From Micropterix aruncella (lineage: Eukaryota > Arthropoda > Insecta > Lepidoptera > Micropterigidae), in assembly GCA_944548615.1 (NCBI GenBank), contig OX155952.1, positions 28,545,458 through 28,609,457 of the forward strand: DNA of 64,000 nt. Reading direction: 5' to 3'. Below are positions 23,839 through 34,532 of this stretch, piece by piece. The notes below the pieces were generated by a model. That model was not told where the DNA came from and ran no database searches. It saw only the letters and a list, made by a program, of their open reading frames with translations. Numbering within the stretch: position 1 is the first letter of the stretch; the number at the start of each line of letters is the position of its first letter. The translations under genes were made by a program, and so were the position numbers.

Positions 23839-24258
23839 TTTTACTCTTGTATGGCCGATATTCGGGAACGGAAGAAAAACGACGATAACATTTCGTATTT
23901 TACAAATGATATCATATTATTGTTACAGAGCCAAAGAAAACGAACGTAGATATTTTTAAAAAGATGCTCGTACATTTCGGGAATGACGCTCGATCGATAA
24001 GTCATTGCGCCAGTTGCGACAGACAGCAGACGTGGGGCGGCGGGATTAATTTAAATCGTTGCGGTGTCAGTGTGAAAGTCATTTAAAAATATCGAGTGCA
24101 CGTCATTGCGTTGTATGTGCGCAATGAGTATAAATAATGGGCCGCGATCAAACTTTGGTAATTCATAATGAAAGGAGTTGGGCGTCCAAGAAAGACACAT
24201 TTTTCAAGAGGTAACGTCGAAACCTACATTTTTGCCTAGGGTGGCAAACTTTGCTTAA

Positions 24259-25032
24259 CCCTAGATCACTAAACATTAGTACATTAGTCTTACAAACTAC
24301 ATGCCCACGACGCATTCGCTGTCTAAGTATGTTCCCCGTCCTTCCCGGCCTCGCCCCGCTCAGTACCTTTCTAATTGAGCTAACTGGTGACCCGTGCGCA
24401 TGCATTGCATCTGCACGCTTTTTACTTCCGGAGATTTGGTGAAATATTAGCCTCTCAAACTAATGTTTAATGTTTACATGTTTACACATAAAATTATTAT
24501 TTTATGTGTCACGATTGATATATTTTTGGTTGAAAAAGATATTTATCTACAGCAACTTTCTTTGAAGGGCTTGCAGGCGTGTTCAAATATTTATCTATTT
24601 ATTAGATTAATGCTTGTACAAAAAAATTGTTACAATATCAATGACTGAGCGTAAAAAAAAAAAATTTTGCTAACTTATTGACTTTCTGTGTAAATGAAGT
24701 ATTTATTAACTGATTTCATAGCTTTTGTAACATAATAAGTAAGTTTAGTATGCTTATCAGTGTTTTTTCAAAAAGAATGTAAATGTAAATGCCTCCTGCA
24801 GGAAAGCCATTTGTGGCGAACTCACTGTTCCAGTTTGCAATGAGTGCAAGGATTAACTTAAGTTTGGTTTATAATACCTCTTAGGTAAATGTCATCAATA
24901 AACTTGTATATAAACTACTTTTTTACTAATAAATACGATAATTAAGAAAAATATTACAGTTGCAATTTGTTAGTCTCTGAGACTAATATTTAGTAACAAT
25001 GTAACTTGGAAAACATGTTTATAGATCTAGGG
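24259..25032. mobile_element. piggyBac-like non-autonomous element, CCCTAGAT ends (774 bp)
   Basis: TTAA flanks both sides (24255-24258 and 25033-25036). The left end reads CCCTAGATCACTAAACATTA and the right end inversely CCCTAGATCTATAAACAT, so the terminal inverted repeat starts with CCCTAGA, the motif typical of piggyBac ends in moths. No transposase frame is left. A block inside it (about 24486-24640) recurs just outside at 25063-25220. Confidence 0.8.
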
Positions 25033-25062
25033 TTAAAATGAAATAATAACACAAAACATCCC

Positions 25063-25220
25063 GCAGAAAATTATTATTTTATGTGTCAACATTGATATAT
25101 TTTTGGTTGAAAAGGGAATTTATCTACAGCAACATTCTTTAAAGGGCTTGCCGGCGTGTTCAAATATTTATATATTTATTTAATTAATGCTACAAAAAAT
25201 TCGTTACAATAACAATGAAA
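25063..25220 (+). repeat. Direct copy of the internal part of the piggyBac-like element
   Basis: 'attattattttatgtgtca', 'attgatatatttttggttga', 'tttatctacagcaac' and 'ggcgtgttcaaatattta' repeat the interior of the element at 24259 in the same orientation, about 578 bp downstream. The two are diverged. It probably derives from a second, truncated copy of the same element beside the first. Confidence 0.7.
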
Positions 25221-28200
25221 TAAACATTGAAGAGCAGCTAGAAGAAGAAGAAGAACTAGGATCAACACATTTTAAGTAACAAACTGCGCACAATTATGGT
25301 GTAAAAACATAAAATAATAGTATTAGGTATATTATTATTATTAGACAGTATTAGTATTATACTATTATTCTAAAAAATGCAAAATAAAGTTACCCTCCAC
25401 CGTTTTATATAAAAATAAACAAAATTATTTTTTATAGAGATAAATAAGAAATATTTATCACACATTGTAATATATAATATATACATTTAATTAATTGTGT
25501 TCGTCTAGCCGATATTGTGTTCGTCAATGGGACGCTGGATAGCCCATACCTAGTTTCAAGCATCGCTCTGAAGGTGCCGCAACGTAAGACCCGATCTATA
25601 CAGTTATTCGAGCCTTCGAGACGACATTCCAATTACACACGCAATTCAATGCTCAACAGATTACCACGTACATATCATAAGAAATTCTTATGATATTTCC
25701 TTGAGCTTGACATTTATAGCACAAACAAAATTAGATTTAAATAGGCAGTGCGATCCGTCCTTGAAGCAGCTGCGACAACTGCAACTAATTAATAAATTAT
25801 AATATGTATATATGAATATAAACTCCACCCTTTCGCGTTCCATTTACCATCGCTATTTATGAACCTATTTAAATATTTATAAATGTGCAATTATACTTAA
25901 TCTACATATTATAGACGATAAAATATTACTATTCCCATTATATTTAATAATAGTTAAAAATATTAATATATAACCTAAGTATACATACCATACCTAACAA
26001 AATATTTGCCAAATTATTTGTACGGCGTAAGTTATAATTGGCATAAAAACATTTTTTTTAAGGAATTATGAATCTAGTTATAAGAAAATGCTGTTACCTT
26101 ACCTAAAAAAATAAAATTAAAATAATAAATAAAACGTATAATAGTTTTTGTAAAAATGTGTGCTTTTAGATATATTTTAAGCAAGTGTACACAAGAAATG
26201 GTTTCTTGGAAAAGAAATCACGAGGACGTTTATTTTTATTTCCCGATAGTTTGTATAGTTGGACTTTTAGGGTTTCTCAAATACTTGATTCATATATTTT
26301 GTCTGACGTGACGGAACCACGGGTATCTACTCCTAGGTGGATTAGAAACCCGTGGGATAAGGGATGCTGTTAATATAAATAATATCAGATGTTCCTATAG
26401 ATAGATAGATAGAAATTCCTTATTGCATGTTTTTTTTTAAAATATACAACAGGCGGACTTATTGCTTGAAGTGCAATCTCTTACAGCCAACCTTCGTGAA
26501 GGTGTAAGCATTTATATTCTAGTAGAGTAAAATAAACAAGAGAAACATAATACTTAAATTACGGACAACATGCATCGATGGATTATATGGATGGATGCAT
26601 GAAACGAAACGAACGGTCAATAAACTCCATTGAGTATCCTAGCAGGGAGTAAACTGGAAATACTAATAGATGAGAGATAAGTTGCAGCATGGAACGTGCT
26701 TTATCATTCCAGCGCCGACAGAGGAGAGTCGTAGCCATGGAGCCGTCCGTATCGCAGGCCCATCTCGCCCTGACGCTCATGTCTGGCTGGATTTGCGGAG
26801 AAAGAGCAATAAAACAGTCCACCGACAGAAAGATCCACGGCGAGCAGAATTTAATTTACTCGCCTGAAATAAAATTGTTAGCAGAGAAGCGCGGGCTTGT
26901 GCGTAATTTTATTTTATTTCCTTATAAAGGCAAGACAACAACATCCCAGTTGGTAATTCCCTAGCTTAATTTGATTACATACACTTTCAGGAGAGTCATT
27001 TCCAAGTAATTTGAGTTAATAATAGAATCTTAAAACACATCCCGAGTGCTATCGAATGACGCACTGAAATAGCAAGGAAAAAAACAGACTGTAAAATCGA
27101 GGATTGAAAAATTGCCAAAAACGAGCTGTCATTTTTGGCGCGTGTTTTGCGGCGTTTAAATGAAATTTAAGTCGATGGCACCAGATTTTGATATTTTTAC
27201 CGTCAACCCTCGTCTTTTGCAAATTCTGTTGCAAATGCAAATTACATGCATATACCTATATCCTATCCTATATCCCATCCCTCTCCTTTCCTACCTAATG
27301 ATAGTTTAATTTAATTTAATTGAGTTCAATTTTGATAAATATTGTATAAGAAAATAAGGTTATACTGTAGGAAACACTTAATCGGCCAGCAAAACATTGT
27401 AATATGATAATTAGTTATAATTAATGGAGTGCTGTATGTTTCCCGAAATAAATAAATTAAAAAAATAGATAAGTATTTACTCTTACATTATAAGCTAGTA
27501 TTTTACGCGACTTTCTGTTTGTACAGTTACTACTTGATATCTCTATAAATTTTACTTTTCAATGCATTGGTTTTTCTGTAATGTTGATTAGTAATAATTG
27601 AATAAACAATTCAATAAATATTTTAAAAATATATGTTGAGGGTAGTTTTACGATCGAGATGTGCAATTCATTTAATGGGATACTCTCTGTGTTCTAAATA
27701 ATTATAAAGTTTACAATAAACTTGCAAAGTAGCATCTCAAGCTTTAATTGTTTTTGTGACATGATCAGTTCTTTCCCTGTTATAATTAACTTTAGTTAAA
27801 AAAGAAATATTAATATTGTAGGTTGAACTCCAAATATATTCGATTTTAGGTAGATTGTTTTTAATTAAAATGTTATACTCATATTACAGCACCTTCAAAC
27901 TATAAATGTACAAAATCTTTAATTGCAATTATTTCAGATTTTTTTATTCCCTTTTTTCCTTTTCTCTCAAATCAAAAATCTTCAAATATCTTCGTACTCT
28001 ACACTGCCTTTGGCCTAAAAAGTTTCAAATAGCTCGGGCAAAAGATTTGGAATTAGACAGGTATCTTCAAATAACAATATCTCTTCAGCAAAATCTTTCC
28101 TTATAAATTGTAAAAAAATATCCGAAGAACTTACACTGAGATTTGTTAAAAAGGTGCTAAACGGGGTTTAATCAGCGGTGATAGCTTTGTCAGCGGTAAT

Positions 28201-29114
28201 CCCAATTGAAAATAATTTTAAACAAAAATATTCATCCGCTTTCAAAAAAAAACAAATACACGCTTACAAATATGTACTTAAATGCGGAAATAATTTAATG
28301 TATGTCATATGAACTTGATTAAGTTCTAGTAGGCATCTATCAAATTACTAACGTACGATAAATCAGATGCCATTTATATTCGAAGTATTTAAGTGCTATA
28401 ATAATATTTATGGAGTCGGTTGCCAGCTGCACAAGTCGCCAAGCTAATTACTTCAGAAAGTGCGCAACCCGAACGCGGTCCGACGTATAAGGGCAGACGA
28501 TCTTTGTCGGTTACTTCTTCGCACAATTTTTTTTTCGATGTTCTTCTTTTCGATTTGTGTTATGCCAAATTATTTTATTAAACTGGGTAGGTTTCTAGCA
28601 TTTTTCTAGTATATGCACTAAGATAGGTAGGTATTTTAGTCTCCTTAATTATACATTTCTGTCAATTACGTAGGCTAAATTCCTTCCTATACTTTAATAT
28701 AACCGTTATATTCGTTTTGTTTTCGTATCGTAGTATTTGACTTTAAATTTTGTCTGTGGAAATACCTTGGCACCGAGTCCAAATAAAATATATTTTAGTA
28801 CTTACATATAAAGGACATCTGATTTACTCGAATATAAAGCCATCTGATTTATTTTATGTTAGTAATTTAATAGATGCCTATCACTAATTTAGGTATGATA
28901 AATATGTTTTATTTTTCTGTGCTTGTTGTTTTTGAAGTCGGTTTTTATATTTGGGGGAAAGTAAGAATATTGCTGTAAAAGATTGGGTAGGCCTACAAAA
29001 AGCGAATTAAGTATCACATACGGTTTATAATTTCCGTGAACAATCGCTGTGTTTTTGTAAAGTGTCTCGCCACGTGAACACCTTATAACAAGTCATCCAG
29101 TCGAATCGTTTCTT
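25221..29114. other. Very AT-rich intron, few recognisable elements
   Basis: Almost 4 kb with no gene. A short piece at 26400-26510 ('ttccttattgcatg', 'aacaggcggacttattgctt', 'agtgcaatctcttacagcca') resembles a common insect retroposon tail read inversely. A GATA-type microsatellite (atagatagatagata) stands at 26397-26412. Frames at 26670-26964 cover one moderately GC-rich patch but have no conserved motif. Confidence 0.4.
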
Positions 29115-29118
29115 TTAA

Positions 29119-29333
29119 CCCCTGGGTGGCCACGCACGCCGATCGGCGTTTTTAGTATTATCTGTATTATATCCGTATTTATTCAATTATCGACTCTATT
29201 TCTCTCTCCACTGCGGTAAAAGCCTGTCATTAAAGCCTGCAATTGAATAAGCCACCGTTATATATTAGTATGTTTGCACACACATTTTTGAGGGCTTTGA
29301 AAATTTTGTGTGGAATTGCTGGCTTCCGAAAGG
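29119..29333. mobile_element. Probable piggyBac-like MITE (215 bp)
   Basis: TTAA is present on both sides (29115-29118 and 29334-29337). The left end CCCCTGGGTGGCCACGC and right end, read inversely, CCTTTCGGAAGCCAGC are only partly complementary, so the copy is old or the pairing is fortuitous. No coding sequence. Confidence 0.45.
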
Positions 29334-29684
29334 TTAATGCCACGCTTCAAAATGCCTTGTAAGCGCCGATTTGAATTTGAAGATATTTGAACAATCGGGA
29401 CAGCATTTGTGAACGCTCGCGGTGTGGACGTTCAGTTCATGTGCTGCCTCGCGAATTGATGCCCGCAACGAACGCATTTTAAGCGTTTTTTTTCTTCATG
29501 AGGATCGATTCGCGGTGATTGATCAAATGAATCATTTGCTTGAACGCTAGTCGCAATCGCGATATAGGTTAACACTCGAATAATCCGAATAAATGAGCGG
29601 GTTTGGTGTTTACGATGAGTCTGGTCTTTCTAGTGAATGTGTGGTCGCATTCTTCGAATAGAAAATGCTTGACGTTCATGTTTA

Positions 29685-29756
29685 TTTGTTTGTTTCTACT
29701 CTTTATTGTGAAATTTCTCAATGAACGGGTTTATTGACATACTGCAATCTTTTACA
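29685..29756 (-). mobile_element. SINE 3' tail fragment, copy 4
   Basis: Only the 3' end remains in minus orientation ('gtttctactctttattgtga', 'atgaacgggtttattgacat', 'gcaatcttttaca'). The family A MITE follows directly, at the point where the SINE body would continue. Confidence 0.75.
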
Positions 29757-29757
29757 C

Positions 29758-29967
29758 CAAAAATGCCTAATTTTGTAGTTTATACCAGAGAGTCACGTTA
29801 ATTAGACGTAATTGATTGAGGAATGACGTGACTCCCTGGTATAAAACTACAAAATTATGCATTATTGGTAGTTATTTTAAAAAATATTTGCATATTTCCT
29901 GCGGTTTACGATCACCTTCCAGCCCGCAACGCGATGCTTGACAAGCATGCTTGATCGTCTAGAGAGC
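29758..29967. mobile_element. Family A MITE, copy 3 (one arm shortened)
   Basis: It starts inside the left arm ('aaatgcctaattttgtagtt'), passes through the palindrome centre near 29810-29825 and runs to the right end CATGCTTGATCGTCTAGAGA. The outer left arm, with its GC block and terminal GGGCTCTC, is missing. Confidence 0.8.
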
Positions 29968-30712
29968 TTCTTACACTGATTGCTAGTCATATGCTGTTGT
30001 CCATTGAAGAGTTCCATTATTCATCTCCGAAAGTCTTCGTTAGATCGTTAACAAATTTATGTGGGGCCACCCTTTTAAAAGGAAAAAAAAACATTGAAAT
30101 GAGTTAGATTTGACAGACATATGAAGTACCTACCATACCCAAAAAAAACATACTCGTCGAATTAAGAAACTCCTTCTTTTTTGAAGTCGAGTAAAAACAT
30201 GTCTGGAAACAAATATCTAACTGCATCAGGGAGTCAACTTGGTTTTGCCATATCAGTAACTTTTTTTCATCCTTGTATCAAAATAACAAATAGCACCGTT
30301 TTGCATATAAAATAGTTAAATAAATTACAGACTGCACTATGGACATAATTTTCAGTGGGAGACATCCGACTAAAGACCTACGTGCAAAAACAGCAACCAC
30401 TCCATAACCAGATTCATGTAGTAATGCATAGTAGATTCATGTAGTCCCATAGGTATGCATGTTCGTAGCACTTTAATTAAAAGTTCAATTTAAAGCTACG
30501 GCGATTAGATAGTAGTTGTTCGACGAAAAATTAATTAAACCTGTCCCCTATTCGCTAAAATGTATCTATTCATTGCGCTGACAACTAAAACACGACCGAA
30601 ATTAAAGCCTCCGTTTAATTAAAATGAGTTCGCGTTGAAATGTATGCACGTTTAAAATTAAATAGATAGTCATGGCAGCGTACCAGTGCGCCAAACATAA
30701 CGGAGGATGAAC
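29968..30712. other. Unassigned intron stretch
   Basis: No gene or repeat ends recognised. 'gtagattcatgtag' is repeated nearby at 30405-30445. Confidence 0.4.
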
Positions 30713-30866
30713 GAAATCGAAGACTATCCCGTTTGTTTGACATTACAAATAACGTAAGTGTTATACATATAAAAAGATAATAATTATCTATGGTAGTCTA
30801 CCCTGGACAACGGTGGTTGCAATATCGGCGAAAAGTCGGGTGCTACAAACTTCACGCGGTAAATTC
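30713..30866 (-). mobile_element. Family B element, copy 2 (one arm mostly lost)
   Basis: The left tail 'gaaatcgaagactatcccgt' then 'ttgtttgacatta' matches the family B tail inverted. The remaining arm carries CCCTGGACAACGG, TTGCAATATCGGCGAAAAGT, 'cgggtgctacaaacttcacg' and 'cggtaaatt'. The opposing arm (the TAGCACCCGACGTTTCGG part) is missing, so the copy no longer folds back. Confidence 0.75.
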
Positions 30867-31984
30867 CATTTTACCTTATTGCCTTTCAATCATCCCTCAT
30901 AACAATCGTGTTTTATTATTAGAACAATCTATAATGTTTACATATTATATAAAAATTAATATCTGTATATAAGTAATAATTTACTTTCTTTTCGATATGA
31001 TCCAAAACATATATTTGACTAATATTTTTTCTAATTCGATGATACAAAAATATTATTTTTATTGAATATACAAGTGATTTATTTGTTAATATTAATGCCA
31101 AATTACAGCCGCGTGTATTACATAGTTTGAATTTTGGTACGTTTCCGGTCCATTCGTCCCCATAGTAAGATGGCGCGTTAATTAGATTGCCAAACATTCT
31201 GGACATATTTTTATGGTGCTCGGTTTCATTAGGCAGAGGCACAGAGCGAATTTAGACCTAGGAGCGGTGAGACCTCCCCCCCCCCCCCCCCTTTTCCACA
31301 AGTGCCCCAGGTAATTTTATAAAGGATTACAGTTGTAAAAATCAGTTCTGTACCATTTTGCATTATTGATTTTCTAACTTTTCAAGATTTTTTACTAAAA
31401 AAATATATCCATATTCATATTTATTTTATTAGTATACTGGTATACAAGTCAGATACAGATTCAGAACATTCATACATATTAGCAAACAAACATTTTTTTT
31501 ATCGTAAAGAAAAAATAAAATCAACAAAACAAAACGAAAAAAAACACAAGAATAATGTAAAAAGAAGAAATACAAGACAAAATGCAGAGATCATTAAATA
31601 CTTTAGCCACCAAAGCATTTTAGACTTCACTCGAGTAATATTCCTCCAGTGGGTAAAACGCCTTATCTGTAAGGCGTCTCTTAAACACGTCAAGAGATAT
31701 AAACAATGATATTACAGAGATAAACAGAGATATAAACAATTATATTATTTCATAGGATAATTTCGAAGCCTTAAACTGAATCCGCACCCAGCATGTGGCT
31801 ATGGACATTTAAGAAGTAGATATATATGCATGTGTGTAATATGTAACCAAAGAAAATTATTTCTGAAAAAAAAATTGGCGCGGTGGGTCCGAGTTTTACT
31901 AAATAACGGCTATGTTGCGTATTCTATATATCTAGAAAACTGAATATTGTTGAAGTAATATATTCATACATCGTAACCCCGTAC
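30867..31984. other. Unassigned intron with a 19-base poly-C tract
   Basis: No gene recognised. A run of about 19 C residues lies at 31265-31290. The frames at 30919-31242 and 31499-31693 are AT-rich and unrecognisable. Confidence 0.4.
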
Positions 31985-32250
31985 ATTTCTTGATTCGTTT
32001 ATTATTATACTAGCTAGCTGCGCCCCGCGGTTTCACCCGCGTGGTGATGGAAAATTGTGATAATGATGATAGAAAACTATATAGGTACATATCTTTATAA
32101 ATTATAGCCGATGTGTTATTCTGATGTGTAAGCTATATTATTGTAAAGTTTCATCAAAATCCATTCAGTAGTTTTTGTGTGAAAGAGTAAAAAACATCCA
32201 TACATACATTCTTACAAAATTTCGCGTTTATAATAGTAGTAAGATTTACC
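31985..32250 (+). repeat. Dispersed insect repeat 'actagct..gcgccccgcgg'
   Basis: The head CTAGCTGCGCCCCGCGGTTT leads to 'aaagtttcatcaaaatccat', 'tcagtagtttttgtgtgaaa' and 'gagtaaaaaacatccatacat', and ends in 'ttataatagtagtaagat'. This head-to-tail order is typical of a widespread retroposed insect repeat. It is non-coding. It ends where protease-like sequence begins. Confidence 0.65.
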
Positions 32251-32370
32251 ACAAGGTATAACGGACGATCAATTGTACGCTGGAAGCTTAGAAGGAGGAC
32301 GAGACTCATGTGGAGGCGATAGTGGTGGACCTCTGCAAGTGACGATAGCTGACAACCAATGCCTCTTCAA
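32251..32370 (+). pseudogene. Chymotrypsin-type serine protease fragment (active-site serine region)
   Basis: The frame reads QGITDDQLYAGSLEGGRDS followed by CGGDSGGPLQVTIADNQCLF. GDSGGPL is the catalytic-serine motif of S1 proteases, and the preceding 'GI.D.QL.AG...GG.DSC' is its usual context. The cysteine normally found in 'QLCAG' is tyrosine here. After CLF the family pattern (VGVTSFG...VYTRV) is missing and the frame ends shortly. Only about 40 residues are present, so this is an isolated exon fragment, not a working gene. Confidence 0.8.
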
Positions 32371-32431
32371 CCCGTTACCAGTATTGGAAAGAGCCCTTGC
32401 GGAAGTACCAAGGGACCTGGCATATACACTG

Positions 32432-32830
32432 CCGTGAAGTGTCATGTGAAATAAATGGCGTTTTAGGAGTATGTCTACCGCCGGAAAATTGTCCAAAAAC
32501 TGACGGGGATTTAAAAAGGGAAACTATCACAATTTTGTATAATGTCGGAACAAGAGACTGTATGCTGTATTCAACACAGCCCCATGAGCAACAACACGAG
32601 ATCATCAGAAAACCAGGATAAATCCAATAATGCATCTTCTACATCACCGCCTACTATAACAACTACCAATAAGTCACCGGACATCTCTACAATAGCTCCA
32701 GAAAAACCTTAAACATCGCCACAAGCCATAACTACCAATTTTATAAATGACAGTGTGGAAAAACGAACTAAATCCGAAAAAATAGCTCTGCAATTTAACA
32801 ATGACAGCCATTGCTGCGTTGGCGATTAAT
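32432..32830 (+). pseudogene. CLIP-domain-like fragment of an insect serine protease, placed after the catalytic piece
   Basis: The frame reads SCEINGVLGVCLPPENCPK, followed by about 40 less certain residues to a stop at 32619. The spacing C-x8-G-x-C-x5-C resembles the first half of a CLIP domain. Further on, a second piece reads ...SEKIALQFNNDSHCCVGD, like the end of a CLIP domain (adjacent cysteines), after a Thr/Pro-rich linker that contains a stop. In CLIP proteases this domain precedes the catalytic domain; here it follows it. The piece is broken and out of order. Confidence 0.55.
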
Positions 32831-32867
32831 TAATTTATTTTATTGTATCTGCATCCAAACTTTTCTC

Positions 32868-33075
32868 TGGTCGTAACGGTCTCCGTTCCATCGGGTTCAG
32901 AAGAGGGAGGAAGAGAGAGTGCACCCGTGGTCGCGCGCCCACCTGTGCACTATAATATAGCCTGCGCACTTGACTGCTTCCGAACAGTGGACTCTGAGAA
33001 GACTAAAGAAGTCACTAGAATCTACAATGCAGTCGCTATGGCCGAACACGGCTAGAAGGATATATATATAAGTAA
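32868..33075 (+). mobile_element. Non-LTR retrotransposon 3' end fragment
   Basis: 'gaagtcactagaatctacaa', 'tgcagtcgctatggccgaac' and 'acggctagaaggatatata' match, in inverse orientation, the start of the non-LTR fragment at 48866. The piece covers the 3' UTR and ends in a TATA repeat tail. Confidence 0.65.
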
Positions 33076-33208
33076 GATTTATTTAAAAAATGTACATAAA
33101 TTGCAATATTTAAGTACATAATTCTTAGGGCTATTTTGTAAAGCCTGTCGCAAAAAATCTCTCATTCGATAATTTTGACTCGGTGAATGCCGACGACTGG
33201 GTTATCTA

Positions 33209-33588
33209 CGAGGTGAGTTTTAATTAGTGACATCCTTGTAGTGGGTGAAGCAGTACGACGGAGATAAGAAACTTTGAATTTTTTTTTTTGGGAAAACCAA
33301 AAATATTTTTTTCTTTTTTTTTTAAGAAAAATATTTTTTGCCAAATTCGGAAATCTTTTCTATTGAAGAAAAGTTTGGCAAACGTTGAGCGTGGTGCGCC
33401 ATCTAGCGGTAGGTAAAATATCGCTAATAAACAATATTAGCGCTATTTTACCTACCGCTATAGCCCATCGTGCCAAAACTTTATTATTTAAAAAAAATGT
33501 TTTCTTGAAAAAGTTTTAATCAAAAGTTGCTTAGTTCGTCGTACTGATTCACCCACTACAAGGATGTCACTAATTAAAAACTCACCTG
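33209..33588. mobile_element. Family C Tc1/mariner-type MITE, copy 2, with TA duplication
   Basis: TA flanks both sides. The left end reads CGAGGTGAGTTTTAATTAGT then GACATCCTTGTAGTGGGTGA; the right end is its complement. A central palindrome (33403-33462: 'ggtaggtaaaatatcgct', 'agcgctattttacctacc') is shared with copy 1 at 22389. No transposase frame. Confidence 0.85.
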
Positions 33589-34049
33589 TATAAGCGGATA
33601 TGCGGTATATGCAGTAGGTAATAAATTCAAAAGTAGGTATTAAATTCACCCACTGCAAGCAAATTCAATGCGGCGGCGGCGAGCGGCAGACTAGCCGTGG
33701 CCAGACGCCGGAATTGGAGGGGGCCGAATCGCAGGCACAGTCAACAAGTCAGAATATTGACCTATCCGAATACAAATAAGGCGGGGGCTCGGAGACGGCG
33801 CGGCGCGGCTTAAAGCGACCTCTCTTATCGATCCGCGGCATTCGTCCCTCTGCCTGCTGGCTCATCGAGTCGGATGAAGGTCTGGCCGACGCGAGGCGAC
33901 GATCCAGGAAGATGGGGAGGCTATGTCTGTGAAGCTAGCGGCACACATAACAAAAAATATGGTTTATCGTTAAGGTGACATTATGCCTGGGAACGATCAT
34001 ATCTGATGAACTTTCGTTTCATGAAGTTATCGAAAAATTAAAGCTATAA
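33589..34049. other. GC-rich unexplained intron segment
   Basis: From about 33665 to 33930 the sequence is far richer in G, C and CpG than its surroundings, with 'cggcggcggcgagcgg' and 'gacggcgcggcgcggct'. No open frame, repeat ends or second copy was found. It could be a conserved intronic regulatory element, an internal promoter or an old insertion. Confidence 0.35.
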
Positions 34050-34215
34050 TTTTTAAAAAGTTCCCAAGCGAATCCCTAGATAAGGAACCAATTTATAATT
34101 TAGACTTTAAAAAGTTGCTCATTCCCTTGGACAGGCTTTCAGGGAATGAGCAAGGGCTTTGGACAGGCAATCTGATTTCAAAAACTTTCAGGTGAGTGTT
34201 ATTTTAATTTAATTA
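34050..34215 (+). repeat. Dispersed repeat K, copy 2
   Basis: It matches 15290-15500 ('gcgaatccctagataaggaa', 'ccaatttataatttagactt', 'aaaagttgctcattcc'). Here the 'ggacaggctttcagggaatg' part is duplicated as an interleaved repeat with 'agcaagggctttggacaggc'. Function unknown. Confidence 0.65.
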
Positions 34216-34530
34216 CATTGACTGGTTAATTCTCTAGCGTCGAGGTTAGCCACATTTTTTATTTAGGCCCTAAATTAATTACAATTAATTATAACGCGAG
34301 AGCGCTCTGAGAGTTACGATAAATATGCTTTACCATTCGCCCTTATACCACCACTGCGGAAAGACAGTTTTACTGCGATAGCGCTGCGATCGAACGTTTA
34401 GTGTCCGCCCGCTCGCCGGCGCATACGCATGTAGACCCTGTGCCTGACGCTTCATAAACGCCGGATCTTTATTGGTCAGACCCTACAAAAGTGACCTCGC
34501 CTATTTCTTCGCGGGTCCGCCCATTTCATA
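34216..34530. other. Unassigned intron stretch
   Basis: No gene. CG-containing sequence at 34370-34470 has no recognised partner in the window. Confidence 0.35.
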
Positions 34531-34532
34531 TA

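Noticed and set aside
25063..25220. The 24486 and 25063 repeats as LTRs of a small retroelement
   Set aside because: No TG...CA ends, primer-binding site or polypurine tract; the first copy lies within TTAA-bounded ends, which explains it better.
26670..26964. Overlapping 65- and 91-residue frames as a small gene
   Set aside because: Overlapping frames in a GC-richer patch; neither shows similarity to a known family.
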